Below are positions 1-11,400 of a stretch of 64,000 bases of DNA, in pieces. The position numbers and the translations under genes were made by a program. Under the pieces are notes generated by a model that did not search any database, was not told the DNA's origin, and saw only the letters and a program-made list of their open reading frames with translations. How positions within the stretch are numbered: the stretch's first letter is position 1; every line of letters starts with the position of its first letter. This stretch comes from Anthoceros angustus (taxonomy: Eukaryota > Streptophyta > Anthocerotopsida > Anthocerotales > Anthocerotaceae): assembly GCA_010909165.1 (NCBI GenBank), contig VJWM01000240.1, positions 186,001 to 250,000 on the forward strand, written 5' to 3'.

Positions 1-2300
1 CCGCGCGCACAAGAACCGGATGAGGAATGGCGGACAATTCCGGCGGTGAATTGACAAGCGGGAGGCGTGTGAGTGATCTTGATGGAGTGGTTTGTGAGGT
101 GGACAACGATGCACGGTGACTTGATAAAAGGCATGGCGTGAAATGGTGAAGGAGGCCTTGCAAAACAAAGGACAGGAGGAAGGGAATCCGATGTTGTTGG
201 TCGGCGAAGCAAAGAAGCTGGAGTGCGGACAAAGGTTGTGAATGAACGGGTACATGGCAAGATGGCGCGTTAGGAGGGAAAAACGGTTAGTGAAATCGGT
301 GTCGGCGCCTTCCCGACCGGTGGTAAAGTCCAGCATAAGCCGACACTTCGCATGACTCGCGCGCAATTCTCGTTGTGTGGGCGCAAAGCGGCATTAGAGG
401 AAAGGGACCGGAGGGGAGGAAGAAGCCGAGCATGGTGGACGAGGAAGAGTGGGAAGATGCCCTTGCAGGCGCGGATGCATGAAAGCGGAAGTTTGAGCCA
501 TCAAGTATGAACTTGCAGCTAAAAGAGTGGCCAAAAGCGGTGGGATGGGGCCAAACCCTTGGGGAAAGGGAGGCCTGGATGGGTGGTTGGTTTGAGAAGA
601 AGCATGGTAGGTACCCAACAAGAGGAGGCTGAATATGGGAGGTGAGAGGGCGATCTCCATGCAACCTCTGGGCGGTTCGCGATAAGGCGGTTGTCGAGTT
701 CCCTCTGAGTAAGACATGGAATACATGAAAACACCCCAGGTTCAGGCTATTGCCGAGAGAACAAGGGAAATGACTATTTTGTTGAATGACATGGAATTGG
801 AGATGGATCCGGATCGGTGGCGTTTAGACGAAGGATGGAAGGCAGGGGAGCCGCTTGAGCGAGGTGGTGGTGTGGATGTGGAGGGATAACTAGGAGGACG
901 GAGGAATGCATTGGGGAGATCGAGGCGGAGACATCTAACAGAATGGAAGGGAGGGGGCAGGCATGAAGGTGGGATGGTGGAGGTGGAAACAGTGCGGGCG
1001 GGAGGCTATCACGAGCAATGACATCGTGGTGCCGACGACACCACGATCACCCGATGGTGATGGACCATGCATGCCTGGTGATAGTGTGAATGAAGGCGTG
1101 TGAGCGGATGTATGTAGGAGAGGGCGCGGCCACGACGGACTCGGAATTGGGGGGTGCCGTCACCGTCAAGTTCCAGCCATGGCCGTAGGAAGGGAGGACT
1201 TGGTATCACCGAGTGGCTAGGCAGTTAACGAAGGAGGGTGTGTCAAGAGGGCAGTGGTAAAGGCGTGTGTTGGGAGGGTGCCGTCGCCTAGTGACTGACG
1301 GTGCACATTGTGGACGGAGTTGGGGTCGGAGGAGTGACCAGGGGTGAGCATGAGGGATGGAATTGGAGGCGGATGATGCAGCAGGAGGCAATTGTGTCGT
1401 CACCAGAAGGAACATGCATGGGTCAGCGTGGGCTGAACAAAGCGGTGGGAGTGGGAGGATCGGTGGCGGATCGAGGAGAGGCGGGTCCCATAGCGGCATG
1501 GTCGTGGTGGGGGCCAAAAGGCGTGGCAGCCATGAGGGAATTGTCGAGGGAGGGAGAAAGAGGCGGCAAAGGGGTACATGCGATGGCGATGGCAACAACG
1601 ATGGCGCAGATGATGAGGCAGGGACGAATTGAGGTGTGCCCGTGCAGACACATACGCGCACTCCGTGAAAGCATGGACCTCCAGTGAGGCCCCATTGGAG
1701 GCTCGCCACGGTGACAAAGGTGGAGGCCGAAGAGGAAAGCGGGGAGGTGCGGTGGAGGCATCGGCGGGGCCGTGTCACGAGGCGGGGCAGCCATGGAAAG
1801 AGCGAGGATGGAAGGAGCGGTGAGCAAGAGGTACATAAGCGGATTCAGGGAAGGTAAGCAATTGAAGGTCGTTGTGCACACCTATATGCTGGACATGTCT
1901 TGAAGGGCATGCTGCGATGTATGTGCGTGGGTGCGTGCGGAAGGGAGATGGATGCGATGGAAAGGGCAAAGCTGGTCGCGGACGAACGCAAGAGGAAGGG
2001 GAGGAAGAAAATCGCAAAACAGGGGGGTTGTAGGAGGTTTCCTTCTCATGCATACGATGAGGAGTAGGAAATTAGAAATGATGAAGCGCCATGTATGGAG
2101 CCAAAAGAACCCCGCGCCGGCGCATAGCAAAATCATAGGCAGAAGGACAAACTAGTAAATGCAGATAAGAAGGGCTGGGCGAGCCATGGCAAGAAGCCGA
2201 TGGGCATGGGGACACAGACGCATGCGCCCGCTAGAGAAGGTAGGTTGCGACAGGATAGACAAAAATAGGCAGGGTGAAATGTGGGATGTATGTATCCGCC
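1..2300. other. Gene-poor, G-rich decayed sequence
   Basis: The plus strand is strongly purine-biased (many GGAGG and GGTGG runs). Several overlapping open frames exist on both strands, but none shows a recognisable domain. The texture resembles the G-rich LTR sequence near 38.5-40.4 kb, so an old LTR-retrotransposon fragment is possible, but I see no LTR ends, primer-binding site or pol motifs. From about 2280 the sequence becomes AT-rich. Confidence 0.4.
716..889 (+). CDS. Possible small ORF, 57 residues, unknown
   Basis: An ATG-initiated frame of 57 codons ends in TAA, with an in-frame TAA two codons upstream of the ATG. The product is acidic and would be amphipathic in its first half (residues about 8-30), followed by a D-P-D-R-W segment and a glycine-rich tail. 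Its composition looks more protein-like than the surrounding frames. I do not recognise it. It could be a remnant exon or part of a retroelement gag. Support is weak. Confidence 0.2.
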   Translation: MEYMKTPQVQAIAERTREMTILLNDMELEMDPDRWRLDEGWKAGEPLERGGGVDVEG

Positions 2301-3825
2301 GCAGTTTTCATGAATGATGAATACAAAGTATAGTATCCGGCGTGTACAATTTATGCGTTATTATGTGGCGTGTTTTATACAAAATGAAATATAACCGTAT
2401 GTCATGAAATTATCGTATATGGCATATCACCAATACCGATTCTACGAAACATGTATGCATATGTATTTATTTATATGTATTCATACGAGGTAATAAGGGA
2501 AACCAAGTATTCTATATGGTAAATGTAGTAAAGGAGGAAGGTAGATGGGGAGGAGGTTTGGTACCAAGCCTCCAAAAGTGTTACAAGACTTTTCTTGTAA
2601 CACTTTATATGTTACAATCTTGAGAGAGGACAAAAGCGCCTCTCACTTCATCTCAACATAATTGCAACTTCCTTGCAACATGGTTGCAACAAACACTCCG
2701 GTTTGGTTTCCAAGCCAAAGTGTAACAAGCAGCCCAAAAAGTGTTACATGACCCCAAAATTGCAACATAAGTGTTACATCCGGGGGTCCAAATCTTAACA
2801 TAAAGTGTAACATAGGCTGCCTTTTCTAGTAGGGTTTGATGGCGTCACAATATCTGGCCAGCTTTGCCTCCTGCTCGAATTGTCTTCATGAACTCCAGAT
2901 GGAATTCTTCTAATGAGCCAGTGTGCTTCAGGGAGTACCACGTAGACCGACATCTTTCTCTCTGGTCCTAGGGCAAAAAACACAATAATTCTAGAAGGAG
3001 CTGTTAATATACGAACCCCCTTCTTTTGGTTTTGGACCCCCTTTACGAAGTCGACACAATCCTTAACACAGACATTACCCTTGCTGTTCCGTCCACAAAC
3101 AAAAAGTCTGCATTTTTTCTATTGACATGATACAGAGCCTATCTAGAGCGTCGGCCGGCCAGCTCCCTCCGTCGTTCTTGCCCATTGCTTGGCATCTTCG
3201 TTTTCCTCAACTTCTTCCTCATCAACTCCTTGCGTAAGCACCGATTATGGTCGTAGCCTATGGATCATTCCTTTGCCTTTCGGTTTAGGAGAACATTCAT
3301 GCACCTATTGGGCCTCTTAGAGATGAGCTGAGCAGGGTGAGGCTGCCACCGCTGGCCATGTAGATTGGCCATTGCATTTGGCATGAGTTTGTGTTTCTAA
3401 TATGCAAAAACACTGTCTATTTTCTTTCTTGTAATTCTTTATATGTAGCCTGCCAATCAGGCAGTTGTCCTAGTGTATCTCCATTGGAATTGCTCAAGGA
3501 TGCAATCCAACAAAATAGTACACTAGGATTTCTACCTAGATTTGCAGCCTGCCATAGATTTTCTAGAGAAAAATCAACACAAGCATCATTTTTTGATTAT
3601 CTTTGTTTCATTGAATTTAGACTTCATTTCTAATCAAGAAACAACAAAGAATACATTTTTGTGCACATCTTCTAATGTACAAAAGAATGTGCATCTACCT
3701 AGATGCAACATACATAGTATGCTATGATACCATGACTATAAGAACTATAATTATAAGGACTATATAGGTCAATTCATAAGTAAAGAATAATTACATCGTA
3801 TTCATGGAGAAAAAACAACTTGCTA
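2300..3825. other. AT-rich intergenic DNA, no gene seen
   Basis: Short open frames occur (for example 2795-2983 on minus and 3391-3633 on plus), but none has family features or an adjoining exon. Apart from the TGTTACA cluster, I see nothing I can name here. Confidence 0.5.
2575..2606. repeat. Perfect 13-bp hairpin with TGTTACA motif
   Basis: AAAGTGTTACAAG (2575-2587) is the exact reverse complement of CTTGTAACACTTT (2594-2606), with a six-base spacer. The TGTTACA/TGTAACA heptamer recurs several more times up to about 2815, mixed with TTGCAAC repeats. The function is unknown. It may belong to a decayed DNA transposon end. Confidence 0.6.
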
Positions 3826-4443
3826 TGGCTTAGACCACATGGACACACATTAATAAGAACATGGTTGTTAAAAGACATGTCATGCCTTTAATTTGTCCAT
3901 TTTCGATATACACTCTTCGCGTATGTTTTGGCTTAGACCAAATGGACACACATTTATAAGAACTTGGCTGTTAAGCATCTTCCGTTTGATCGGTATTTAG
4001 ATGAGGTGCCTAGAGGGAGAGGATGCCCTTGGTGCTAGTAGTTGAGACACACTGTGGTATAAGTTGTTAAACATCCCACACTTCGGTTGGTACTTATATG
4101 GAGTGCTTAGAGGAAGTGGAAGCCCTTGGTGCTAAATAGCTAAAGGATACCATGGAACAAGTTGTTAAGTACCAAGTCTCATAATAGGAAAATTCCATCC
4201 AAGGGAAATATTCATCCTTCTTCTTCTAATGACATACAATGTCATATATATCTTCCTCCATGTATGCAAAGGGTAGGATATTTTATACGATTTGGAGATG
4301 GAATGGTGAAACTAAAAGATACCATAAAATGACTACAAGTAGAGTGCATATGGCGAGGCTATGAAAAGGCACTGGACATGGATGCCACAAATGAAGAAGA
4401 AGAAGAAGAATTTTCTTTAAGTCCACTAAGGATGGATTTCCGT

Positions 4444-4690
4444 CATGGGACTTGGTACTTAACAACTTGTACCATGGTATGCCTAAGCTACTTGCACCAA
4501 GGACATCCATTTCCTTTAGGCACCCCATCTAAGTCTCGATCCAAGCGCAGGATGCTCAATAACATGGGACTTGGTACTTAACAACTTGTACCATGGTATG
4601 CCTAAGCTACTTGCACCAAGGGCATCCATTCCCTTTAGACACCCCATCTAAGTACCGATCCAAGTGCAGGATGATTAATAACGACGTTCT
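4444..4690 (+). repeat. Tandem pair of ~119-bp foldback modules
   Basis: Two head-to-tail copies begin with CATGGGACTTGG at 4444 and 4563, a 119-bp period. They share the ACAACTTGTACCATGG core and the CCCATCTAAG segment. A third direct copy starts at 4993 and is preceded by a GAAGAAGAAG microsatellite, as is the first. Confidence 0.75.
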
Positions 4691-4810
4691 TATAAATGTG
4701 TGTCCATTTGGGAGATTGAGACGCAGGCAATCTACATACTACACATTTAAGATTGCGATGTGATAAAAGATAAGTAAATGGCTTGGGAGATTGAGACGCA
4801 GGCAGTCTAC

Positions 4811-4861
4811 ATAAATGTGTGTCCATTTGGCCTAAGTTAGGCCAAATGGACACACATTTAT
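4811..4861. repeat. Perfect 25-bp inverted repeat, 1-base spacer
   Basis: The arm at 4811-4835 (ATAAATGTGTG...GGCCTAA) is the exact reverse complement of 4837-4861, separated only by a G at 4836. Homology continues outward in diverged form, because the right flank AGAACGTCGT...TTAAGCATCCT matches the reverse complement of 4670-4690. This is the centre of one head-to-head junction of the foldback modules. Confidence 0.9.
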
Positions 4862-5624
4862 AAGAACGTCGTGATTAAGCATCCTGAGCTTAGATCGGTA
4901 CTTAGATGGGGTGCCTAAAGGGAGCTTAGATCGTGGATGCCCTTCAAGAAGAAGAAGAATTTTATTTAAGTCCACTAAGGACGAATTTCCGTCATGGGAC
5001 TTGGTACTTAACAACTTGTACCATGGTGTGTCTAAGCTACTTGCACCAAGGGCATCCACTCCCTTTAGGGACCCCATCTAAGTACCGATCTAAGCATGTT
5101 TAATCATGGCATTCTTATAAATGTGTGTTCATTTGGCCTAAGCCATTTAGACACACAAGTAGCTTTTGCATTGGTGCAAGTAGCTTAGGTACACCATGGT
5201 ACAAGTCGTTAACCAAGTCCCGTCATGTTAACCAAGTCCCATGACGGAAATCCGTCCTTAGTGACTTAAAATTCTTCTTCTTCTTCTACATACTACACAT
5301 CCAAGATTGCGAAGTGATGAGAAAGGATAAGTGAAGGACCAGGTCCCACGCTCCAGCCCAAAACCGAGCGACTGTTACACGCCGCCGGATGCTTGACAAA
5401 ACTAAAAATAGCCAAGCATTAAAGAGCGATCTATTTCGCCACACTTCATTATGCGTGAAGCGCTGCAAACTCGCTTGGGCGGCCTCTCACGCTCTCCATA
5501 ACGTCATTCGCCAGCAGAGCGAGCGCCGCCGAATTCGCTGCGCGCTGCACCTTCACCTGCTCCTGCCGCTGCATTGGTTCGTCTGATTGTTCGCAGGCCG
5601 ATTTATTAGGGAGGGCGGGGCGCC

Positions 5625-5657
5625 ATGGAGGCGCAAGCTCTCCAGAGCTGGAGGTGA
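5625..5657 (+). promoter_or_regulatory. Upstream ORF before coiled-coil gene
   Basis: An ATG at 5625 opens a 10-codon frame ending in TGA at 5655-5657, four bases before the main ATG at 5662 and in a different frame. If the leader is transcribed, it could limit translation of the downstream gene. Whether the transcript includes it is unknown, because a splice-acceptor-like TTGTTCGCAG lies at 5587-5596. Confidence 0.4.
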
Positions 5658-5661
5658 AGAC

Positions 5662-7248
5662 ATGAGCCCCGTCAAGGCGCCTGGTAAGGAGCCCGGAAAG
5701 GATCCGTCGCTGTGGAGAATTCTGAAGGCGGGGGTGACGGTGGAGGACCTGGTGGCCACCGTGGTTGGCAAGCTCGAGACTAGAAACCTTGGCGCAAACC
5801 TGAAGCCTTGCCAGTTGAAGCTGAGCACGGATTTCACCGTCACCGGCTGGGACGGCGCGCGGAATGTGCTCCAGGTGAACGAAAGCGATCTCCTGGCGTG
5901 GGATTGCGAGCCGGTGGGGCTGGTGCTCGGGGTGGCGTACAAGGGGCGCACTCCCGTGGAGGACTTCCGGGCGCAGAACCTCAACTCCGAGGCCGGGAGG
6001 GCTCGGGAGGGCTTTCTGCAGACCCTCTCCAAGGATGGAACCTTCCGGAGGTTAGCGGACGAGCGGCTGGTGGAGCTCGGGCTCGGAGGGGGAGGCGGCA
6101 GGCCGCTCCCGGTCGCAGTGGTGCACGGCTTGAACGAGGAGTGGAAGAGGAAGCAGGGGTTCAATTGGGTGGGGGAGCGGGTGGCCCAGGTGCGGGCATT
6201 CCTCGCCGGAGGAAGGCCGGGGGAGGCGCTGGATTCCAGGGCCAGGCAGCTGCTTTCCGACTATGTTCGCGCCGCGATGGTGTTCCTGCAGTTCGTGAGG
6301 CTTTCCCGCGGGGAATTCGCGCGGATGCTGCAGGAGAACAGCCATAGCTGGCGCTGCGTGTTGGAGAAGATGCAGCGGGACGTGATCGGTCCGCTGCAAG
6401 CGAAACTGGAAGACGCGGGCGAGAAGACGGAGAAGTGGAAGGGGAGGTACCGGGGCGTGGAGGAGAGGATTTCCGCGATGGTGGAAAGGCACGAGGAGGA
6501 GTTGAAGGCGATCCGGGCCGCCGCCGCGAAGCGGGAGGAACAGATGAGGGCAGAGATGAGAGCCGAGGTAGGGCTGAAGGTGGAGGAGGCTCTGACCCGG
6601 TTTATGGCGGAGATGGAGAATTGCCGGGGCCTGATGAGCCAGGTCGGGGCGGAGGTGGAGATGAAGCAGAGGTGTATTCGGACGCTGGAGGAGAAGGTTC
6701 AGGGGAAGGTTTCGGAGGATCTTGCGTACCTGAGCGTGAAGGTGGAGGAGCTGGTGCAGGAGACGGGGCGGAAGTCGCAGCCGGATCCGGCTCTGGTCTT
6801 GGATCGCTGCAGGAAGGAGATGCAGGCTGTGGAGCAGTGCATGGCGCGGTCGCTTCGCGGGTTTCGGGAAAGGACGGATGCCTTGGCCGCGGAGTGCAGG
6901 AAGCGGGAGGATGCCGTGGTCGCGGAGAGCAAGCTGGCCGAGGCTGTGCTGACTGCGCGCGTCCAGGAGACGGACCAGGCGGTGGGATCTTTGTCTGCGG
7001 AGCTCGGCGCGCTGAGGACGACGGTGGACGGCCTTGCTGCGAGGCAGAATGACGATGTCCGGAGGTGCCGTGCCGACTTGCGGCTGATTCAAGGCACTGC
7101 GGAGGCTGCTGAGAAGAACGTTGGATTGATGGCCAAGCTTATCACCGAGAACATGGACACTGTGCACAAGACTCTGGTGAAGTTCAAGACGGAAGAGTTG
7201 AGGATGAAGACGGAAGAGTTGATGAAGGGACAGAAACCACCTTGGTAG
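5662..7248 (+). CDS. Unknown long coiled-coil protein, intronless
   Basis: This is a 528-codon uninterrupted, markedly GC-rich frame. The open frame extends upstream to 5587, but that first codon is TTG, so I take the ATG at 5662. Residues 1 to about 200 look globular, with a Pro/Lys-rich start, a TVEDLVATVVGKLE segment and a glycine run near 142-146. Residues about 230-365 and 385-480 are rich in heptad-like E/K/R/A/L/V patterns typical of coiled coil. The C terminus carries a short internal repeat (KTEEL twice). There is no signal peptide, membrane segment or catalytic motif that I can see. Base composition is higher in GC than the neighbouring PPR gene. It stands alone, about 1.2 kb before the PPR gene on the same strand. 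I do not recognise the family. A structural or scaffolding role is only inferred from the coiled coil. It could also be a domesticated element gene. Confidence 0.65.
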   Translation: MSPVKAPGKEPGKDPSLWRILKAGVTVEDLVATVVGKLETRNLGANLKPCQLKLSTDFTVTGWDGARNVLQVNESDLLAWDCEPVGLVLGVAYKGRTPVEDFRAQNLNSEAGRAREGFLQTLSKDGTFRRLADERLVELGLGGGGGRPLPVAVVHGLNEEWKRKQGFNWVGERVAQVRAFLAGGRPGEALDSRARQLLSDYVRAAMVFLQFVRLSRGEFARMLQENSHSWRCVLEKMQRDVIGPLQAKLEDAGEKTEKWKGRYRGVEERISAMVERHEEELKAIRAAAAKREEQMRAEMRAEVGLKVEEALTRFMAEMENCRGLMSQVGAEVEMKQRCIRTLEEKVQGKVSEDLAYLSVKVEELVQETGRKSQPDPALVLDRCRKEMQAVEQCMARSLRGFRERTDALAAECRKREDAVVAESKLAEAVLTARVQETDQAVGSLSAELGALRTTVDGLAARQNDDVRRCRADLRLIQGTAEAAEKNVGLMAKLITENMDTVHKTLVKFKTEELRMKTEELMKGQKPPW

Positions 7249-7399
7249 TGCTTGATTGCCGGTTCAAAGAGAACAAGCCTTCGTCTGCGCGGAGTCGAAC
7301 TGCACAAGTGTCTTGTAGCACCGGCTCCGCCTTCATGTTTGTCCATCACCGACTGCGGTAATTAGCGCTCATCTATGTCCCCCCGAGCTGAGAATGATG

Positions 7400-7545
7400 A
7401 GAGAAAACTCCGCTCGGGGCGTCTTAATGGTCCGGGGTGGGGCCAGCTGGCTCTAATGTACATATTTCTGCCGCCCGCAGAGCTTATCATCAGAGCAAAC
7501 TCCGCTTGGCGCGTGATAATTGGTCGGGGTGGGGACAGCTTTAGG
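7400..7545 (+). repeat. Diverged direct repeat, ~92-bp offset
   Basis: A segment from about 7400 (GAGAAAACTCCGCTCGGGGC...GTCCGGGGTGGGG) recurs from about 7492 (GAGCAAACTCCGCTTGGCGC...GTCGGGGTGGGG). It lies in the spacer between the coiled-coil and PPR genes. Confidence 0.7.
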
Positions 7546-7572
7546 GGACCTCATTTGGGTGCATGGCTTACT

Positions 7573-7709
7573 CCCACGTCACGAGTCGACTCACGACTCC
7601 CGGTGCGTAATTCGAAACCAGTAGACTGTGACCTAACATAATTACAAGTCGCTGCCGGGTCGTGACCGTGACGTGGGGGGTGAGTTTGTGCCTGTGATGT
7701 CGACGTCAC
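7573..7709. promoter_or_regulatory. Cluster of ACGT-core (bZIP-type) sites
   Basis: CCCACGTCAC (7573-7582) is the exact reverse complement of GTGACGTGGG (7668-7677), and a third GACGTCAC lies at 7702-7709. A GAGTCGACTC palindrome lies between them at about 7584-7593. ACGT cores of this kind are known plant bZIP targets. Here they sit 0.75-0.9 kb upstream of the PPR start codon. Regulatory use is inferred. Confidence 0.4.
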
Positions 7710-8466
7710 GGCGTCGTGAGAATTAGTTGTGCTTGCACGAGATGGGTGCGAGGGATTTTTCTGAGTGCTAGCACAGCATGAAGGAGAACTCGATAAATGG
7801 GAAGGGCCCATCGCGCTAAAACAGAAAGATTGGGCTCCACCGAGGAATTGTTTGACATTGTTCTCCCTCGAGTGACACCAAAACCTCAAAAGCTGTCCTA
7901 AGGGTGCGAGACTTGCTTTCAGTATTTTGTAAACTAGAGCGTGCTAATACGATATGGCGAAAGCTCGAGGAAATGTTGAAGTTTCATGGAGGGAAAACTT
8001 AAGGATTGTCTTCCTGAATGAATGAGTCATCCTGCACCCTCCCGCGGATGCCAGTTATGTATGTAATTTGTGGTTCTATCTGTGTACCAACAGTCTGTTT
8101 GTGCTTCAGCTTCGGCATTGGCCTGTTCGCTGATTTCGACACCAACTTTGCATCAACGTCTCGTAAAACGCATGACATTCTGAGGGACGGTTGGGTAGGA
8201 AAGCTTGAGTTCGAGGAACCCATTGCTGGAGAAGAAGGAAGCCTCGAAGTGTGCCACCGGAGACCGAGATATGCAGTACGGGCAAGTGGATGTCTGGCTG
8301 GAGAGGGGTCTTCCAGCGAAAGTCTGCCTTGGGCAGGAGCCCTGGTGGAGACAACTTGGGACATTTAGGTGGGATGGCATGCAAGGTAAGGAGAGGGCCC
8401 GTTCGCCTGACTTCCGGCGTAGAGAGACCCAGCAGGTCCTGCACTGCAGCAAGGCAGAGAGGGTAG

Positions 8467-11400
8467 ATGCACGGCTGGCTGCTCCGGGCACGGAGAGGGG
8501 TCGTGGTGCCCTTACATGCCACTGGAGTGTACCGGATGATAGTGACCCTAGCCTCGGAGGAAGGTGTGAGCAAACTGTGTCGGCAGGGGCAGCTCGATGA
8601 GGCCGTTGAGGCTCTGGGAATTTTGGTACGCAGTGACCGTCATGTCAATGTCTCCAGAAATCTCTTATATACGGTCCTAAAAGAATGCGTTGGTAAGAAG
8701 GATCTGCCTCTGGGGCGCCGTGTCCATGCTCTCACTGTGAAGACAGGGTTTGAGTCGGATACATTCTTGTGCAATCATGTCCTGCGAATGTATGCTTCTC
8801 ATGCCAGGTTGCAAGAGGCTGTGGATGTTTTTACTGTGGTTTTCAAACCAGATGCTTTCACATGGTCCGCCATAATATCTGCGCATACTGACCATGGACA
8901 AGATAAGCAGGCTATAGAACTTTATCATGCTATGCGCAGGTCGAGTGTGATGCCAGATGGCCATGTTTTTGTAGCAGCGCTCCAGGCTTGTGCAAGGGGA
9001 GCTGACTTGAAATCTGGGCAGCTGGTGCATGCTGACGTGTTGGCTAGTGGCATTGAGCCCAATTTGTTTGTTTGGAATAGCTTGGTGGACATGTATGCAA
9101 AATGTGGCAGTTTGGAGGACGCGCGGGAACTGTTTGACGGACTTGGGAAGAAAGATGTGGTGACATGGAGTGCCATGATAGCTGGATATGCCCAGCAGGA
9201 CATGGGGCAAGAAGCCCTTCATCTTTACAGGGCTATGAAAGTAGAAGGCGTGGTGGAACCCAATTGTGTGACATTTTTGTGCCTCTTGCAGGCGTGTGCA
9301 AGTGTTGGCGCCCTGGCTTTGGAAATGGGAAAGCAGCTTCATGTGCATATTAGAGCACAAGGAATTCAGGGTGATGTGGTTTTAGCTGGGAGCCTGGTAA
9401 ACATGTATGCAAAGTGTGGCAGCCTCGTGGATGCACGTAGAGTGTTTGATGGACTCGATCAAAAAGATGTGGTGACATGGAGTGCCATGATAGCAGGATA
9501 TTCCCAACAGGGCATGGGGCAGGAAGCCCTGTGCCTCTACAGGGCTATGCAAGATGAAGGCATGGCTGCACCCAGTTCTGTGACATACGTTTCCGTTCTT
9601 CAGGCATGTGCAAGTGTGGGCACCTCAGCTCTGGAGAAGGGAAAGCAGCTTCATGGACAAATCAAAGGACGGGGGCTTCAGGCTGATGTGTTGGTAGCCA
9701 ACAGCTTGGTACACATGTATGCAAAGTGCGGCAGCCTCGTGGATGCACGGCGTGTATTTGATGGGCTTTGTGAAAAAACTATCGTGACGTGGAGTGCCAT
9801 GATAGCAGGATACTCCCAGCATGGCATGGGGCAGGAAGCCCTGCATCTTTATAGCTTGATGCAGGAAGAAGGCATTCTTACACCCAATTCTATGACATTT
9901 GTGTGCCTCCTGCAGGCATGTGCAGGTCTGGGGTCCTTGGCTTTGGAGATGGGCAGGCAGCTTCATGCGCAGATAACAGAACGAGGATTTCAGGCAGATA
10001 TGTTTGTCGCCAATAGCTTGATAAACATGTATGGGAAGTGTGGCAGGCTAGAGGATGCCCGTGGGGTGTTTGACAGACTTGTTCAGAAAGATGTAGTGAC
10101 CTGGAATGCCATGATAGCAGGATATTCCCAGCAGGGCATGGGGCAGGAAGCCCTCCAGCTGTACATGGATATGCAACAGGAAGGTATTGTTGAACTTGAC
10201 TCTGTAACATTTGTGTGCCTCCTGCAGGCATGTGCAAGTGCCGGTACACGGGGGTTGGAGAAGGGAACACAGCTTCATGCACAGATCAGAGAATGCAGAC
10301 TTCAGGCTGATGGCGTTGTCGGTGGAAGCCTGGTAAACATGTACGCGAAGTGTGGCAGCCTTGAGGATGCTAGGGGAGTGTTTGATGGGCTTGGTCAGAA
10401 GCATGTGGTGACCTGGAATAGCATGATTGCAGGATATTCCCAGTGGGGCATGGGGCAAGAAGCCCTTAGTCTTTACAGGAGTATGGGTGAAGACAGGGTT
10501 GTCGCACCCGATTCTGTGACATTTGTGTCTCTCCTGCAGGCATGTGCCAGTGTGGGCTCTGAAGCTTTGGAGAAGGGGAGGCACCTTCATGCTCAAATTA
10601 GGAGACGAGGACTGGAAGCTGACGTGTTTGTAGCCAGCAGTTTGATAAACATGTATGCAAAGTGTGGCAGCCTGGAGGATGCTAAAAGAGTGTTTGACAG
10701 ACTTGATGGAAAAAACGTGGTGACGTGGAGTGCCTTGATAGCAGGATACTCCCAGTTGGGCATGGGGCAGGAAGCCTTTCGGCTTTACAATGCGATGCAA
10801 GAAGAAGGCATGGATGCTCTTGATGCCGTTCTGTTCGTATCCCTCCTGCAAGCATGTGCAAGCAGCGACACCCCATCTCTGGAGAAGGTTACGCTGCTTC
10901 ATGCACAAATTAGAGAAAAAGGGCTTCAGGCTGATGTATTTGTGGCCAACAGCTTGATTAACATGTATGCAAAGTGTGGCAGCCTAGATAATGCTCAGGG
11001 TGTGTTTGATGGGCTTGGTCAAAGGAATATTGAGACGTGGAATGCCATAATAGCAGGGTATTCCCAACAGGGCATGGCACCAGAAGCCCTTTGTCTTTAC
11101 AATGCTATGCAAGAAGATTACAAAGTTGCGCCCAATTCTGTCACATTTGTGCGCGTCCTGCAGGCTTGTGCAATGGTGGGCACCTCGGCTTTGGGAACAG
11201 GGAAGCAGCTTCATGCACAGATTAGACAACGAGGACTCCATGCCGATGTGTTTGTGGCCAGTACTTTGATAAGCATGTATGCAAAGTGCGGCAGCCTCCA
11301 AGATGCTCGGGCCGTGTTTGAGGGACTTGGTCAGAAAAACCTGGTGACGTGGAGTGCCATAATAGGCGCATATTCCCAGAAGGGCATGGGGCAGATGGCC

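Larger units (their letters stand above)
3826..5285. mobile_element. Foldback-like inverted-repeat cluster
   Basis: A module running from a TTCCGTCATGGGACTTGG-like start through ACAACTTGTACCATGG, CCCATCTAAGTACCGATC and TTCTTATAAATGTGTG to a CCATTTGGCCTAAG end occurs in both orientations. Direct copies start near 4444, 4563 and 4993. Inverted copies lie at about 3826-3870, 3941-4200, 4837-4930 and 5150-5285. The copies are diverged and partly nested. No transposase frame is present. This fits a non-autonomous foldback element or MITE cluster, and the family is not identified. Confidence 0.6.
7249..8466. other. Spacer between coiled-coil and PPR genes
   Basis: The spacer holds the 3' region of the coiled-coil gene, the direct repeat at 7400-7545, the ACGT-core cluster and the presumed 5' leader of the PPR gene. 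The overlapping frames at 8018-8600 on both strands show no family features. Confidence 0.5.

Noticed and set aside
5587-5661. Upstream extension of the coiled-coil ORF
   Set aside because: The first codon is TTG, and no in-frame ATG occurs before 5662.
6052-7167. 371-codon open frame on minus
   Set aside because: It lies opposite the GC-rich coiled-coil gene. High GC keeps antisense frames open, and its Leu/His/Pro/Arg-rich composition is not protein-like.
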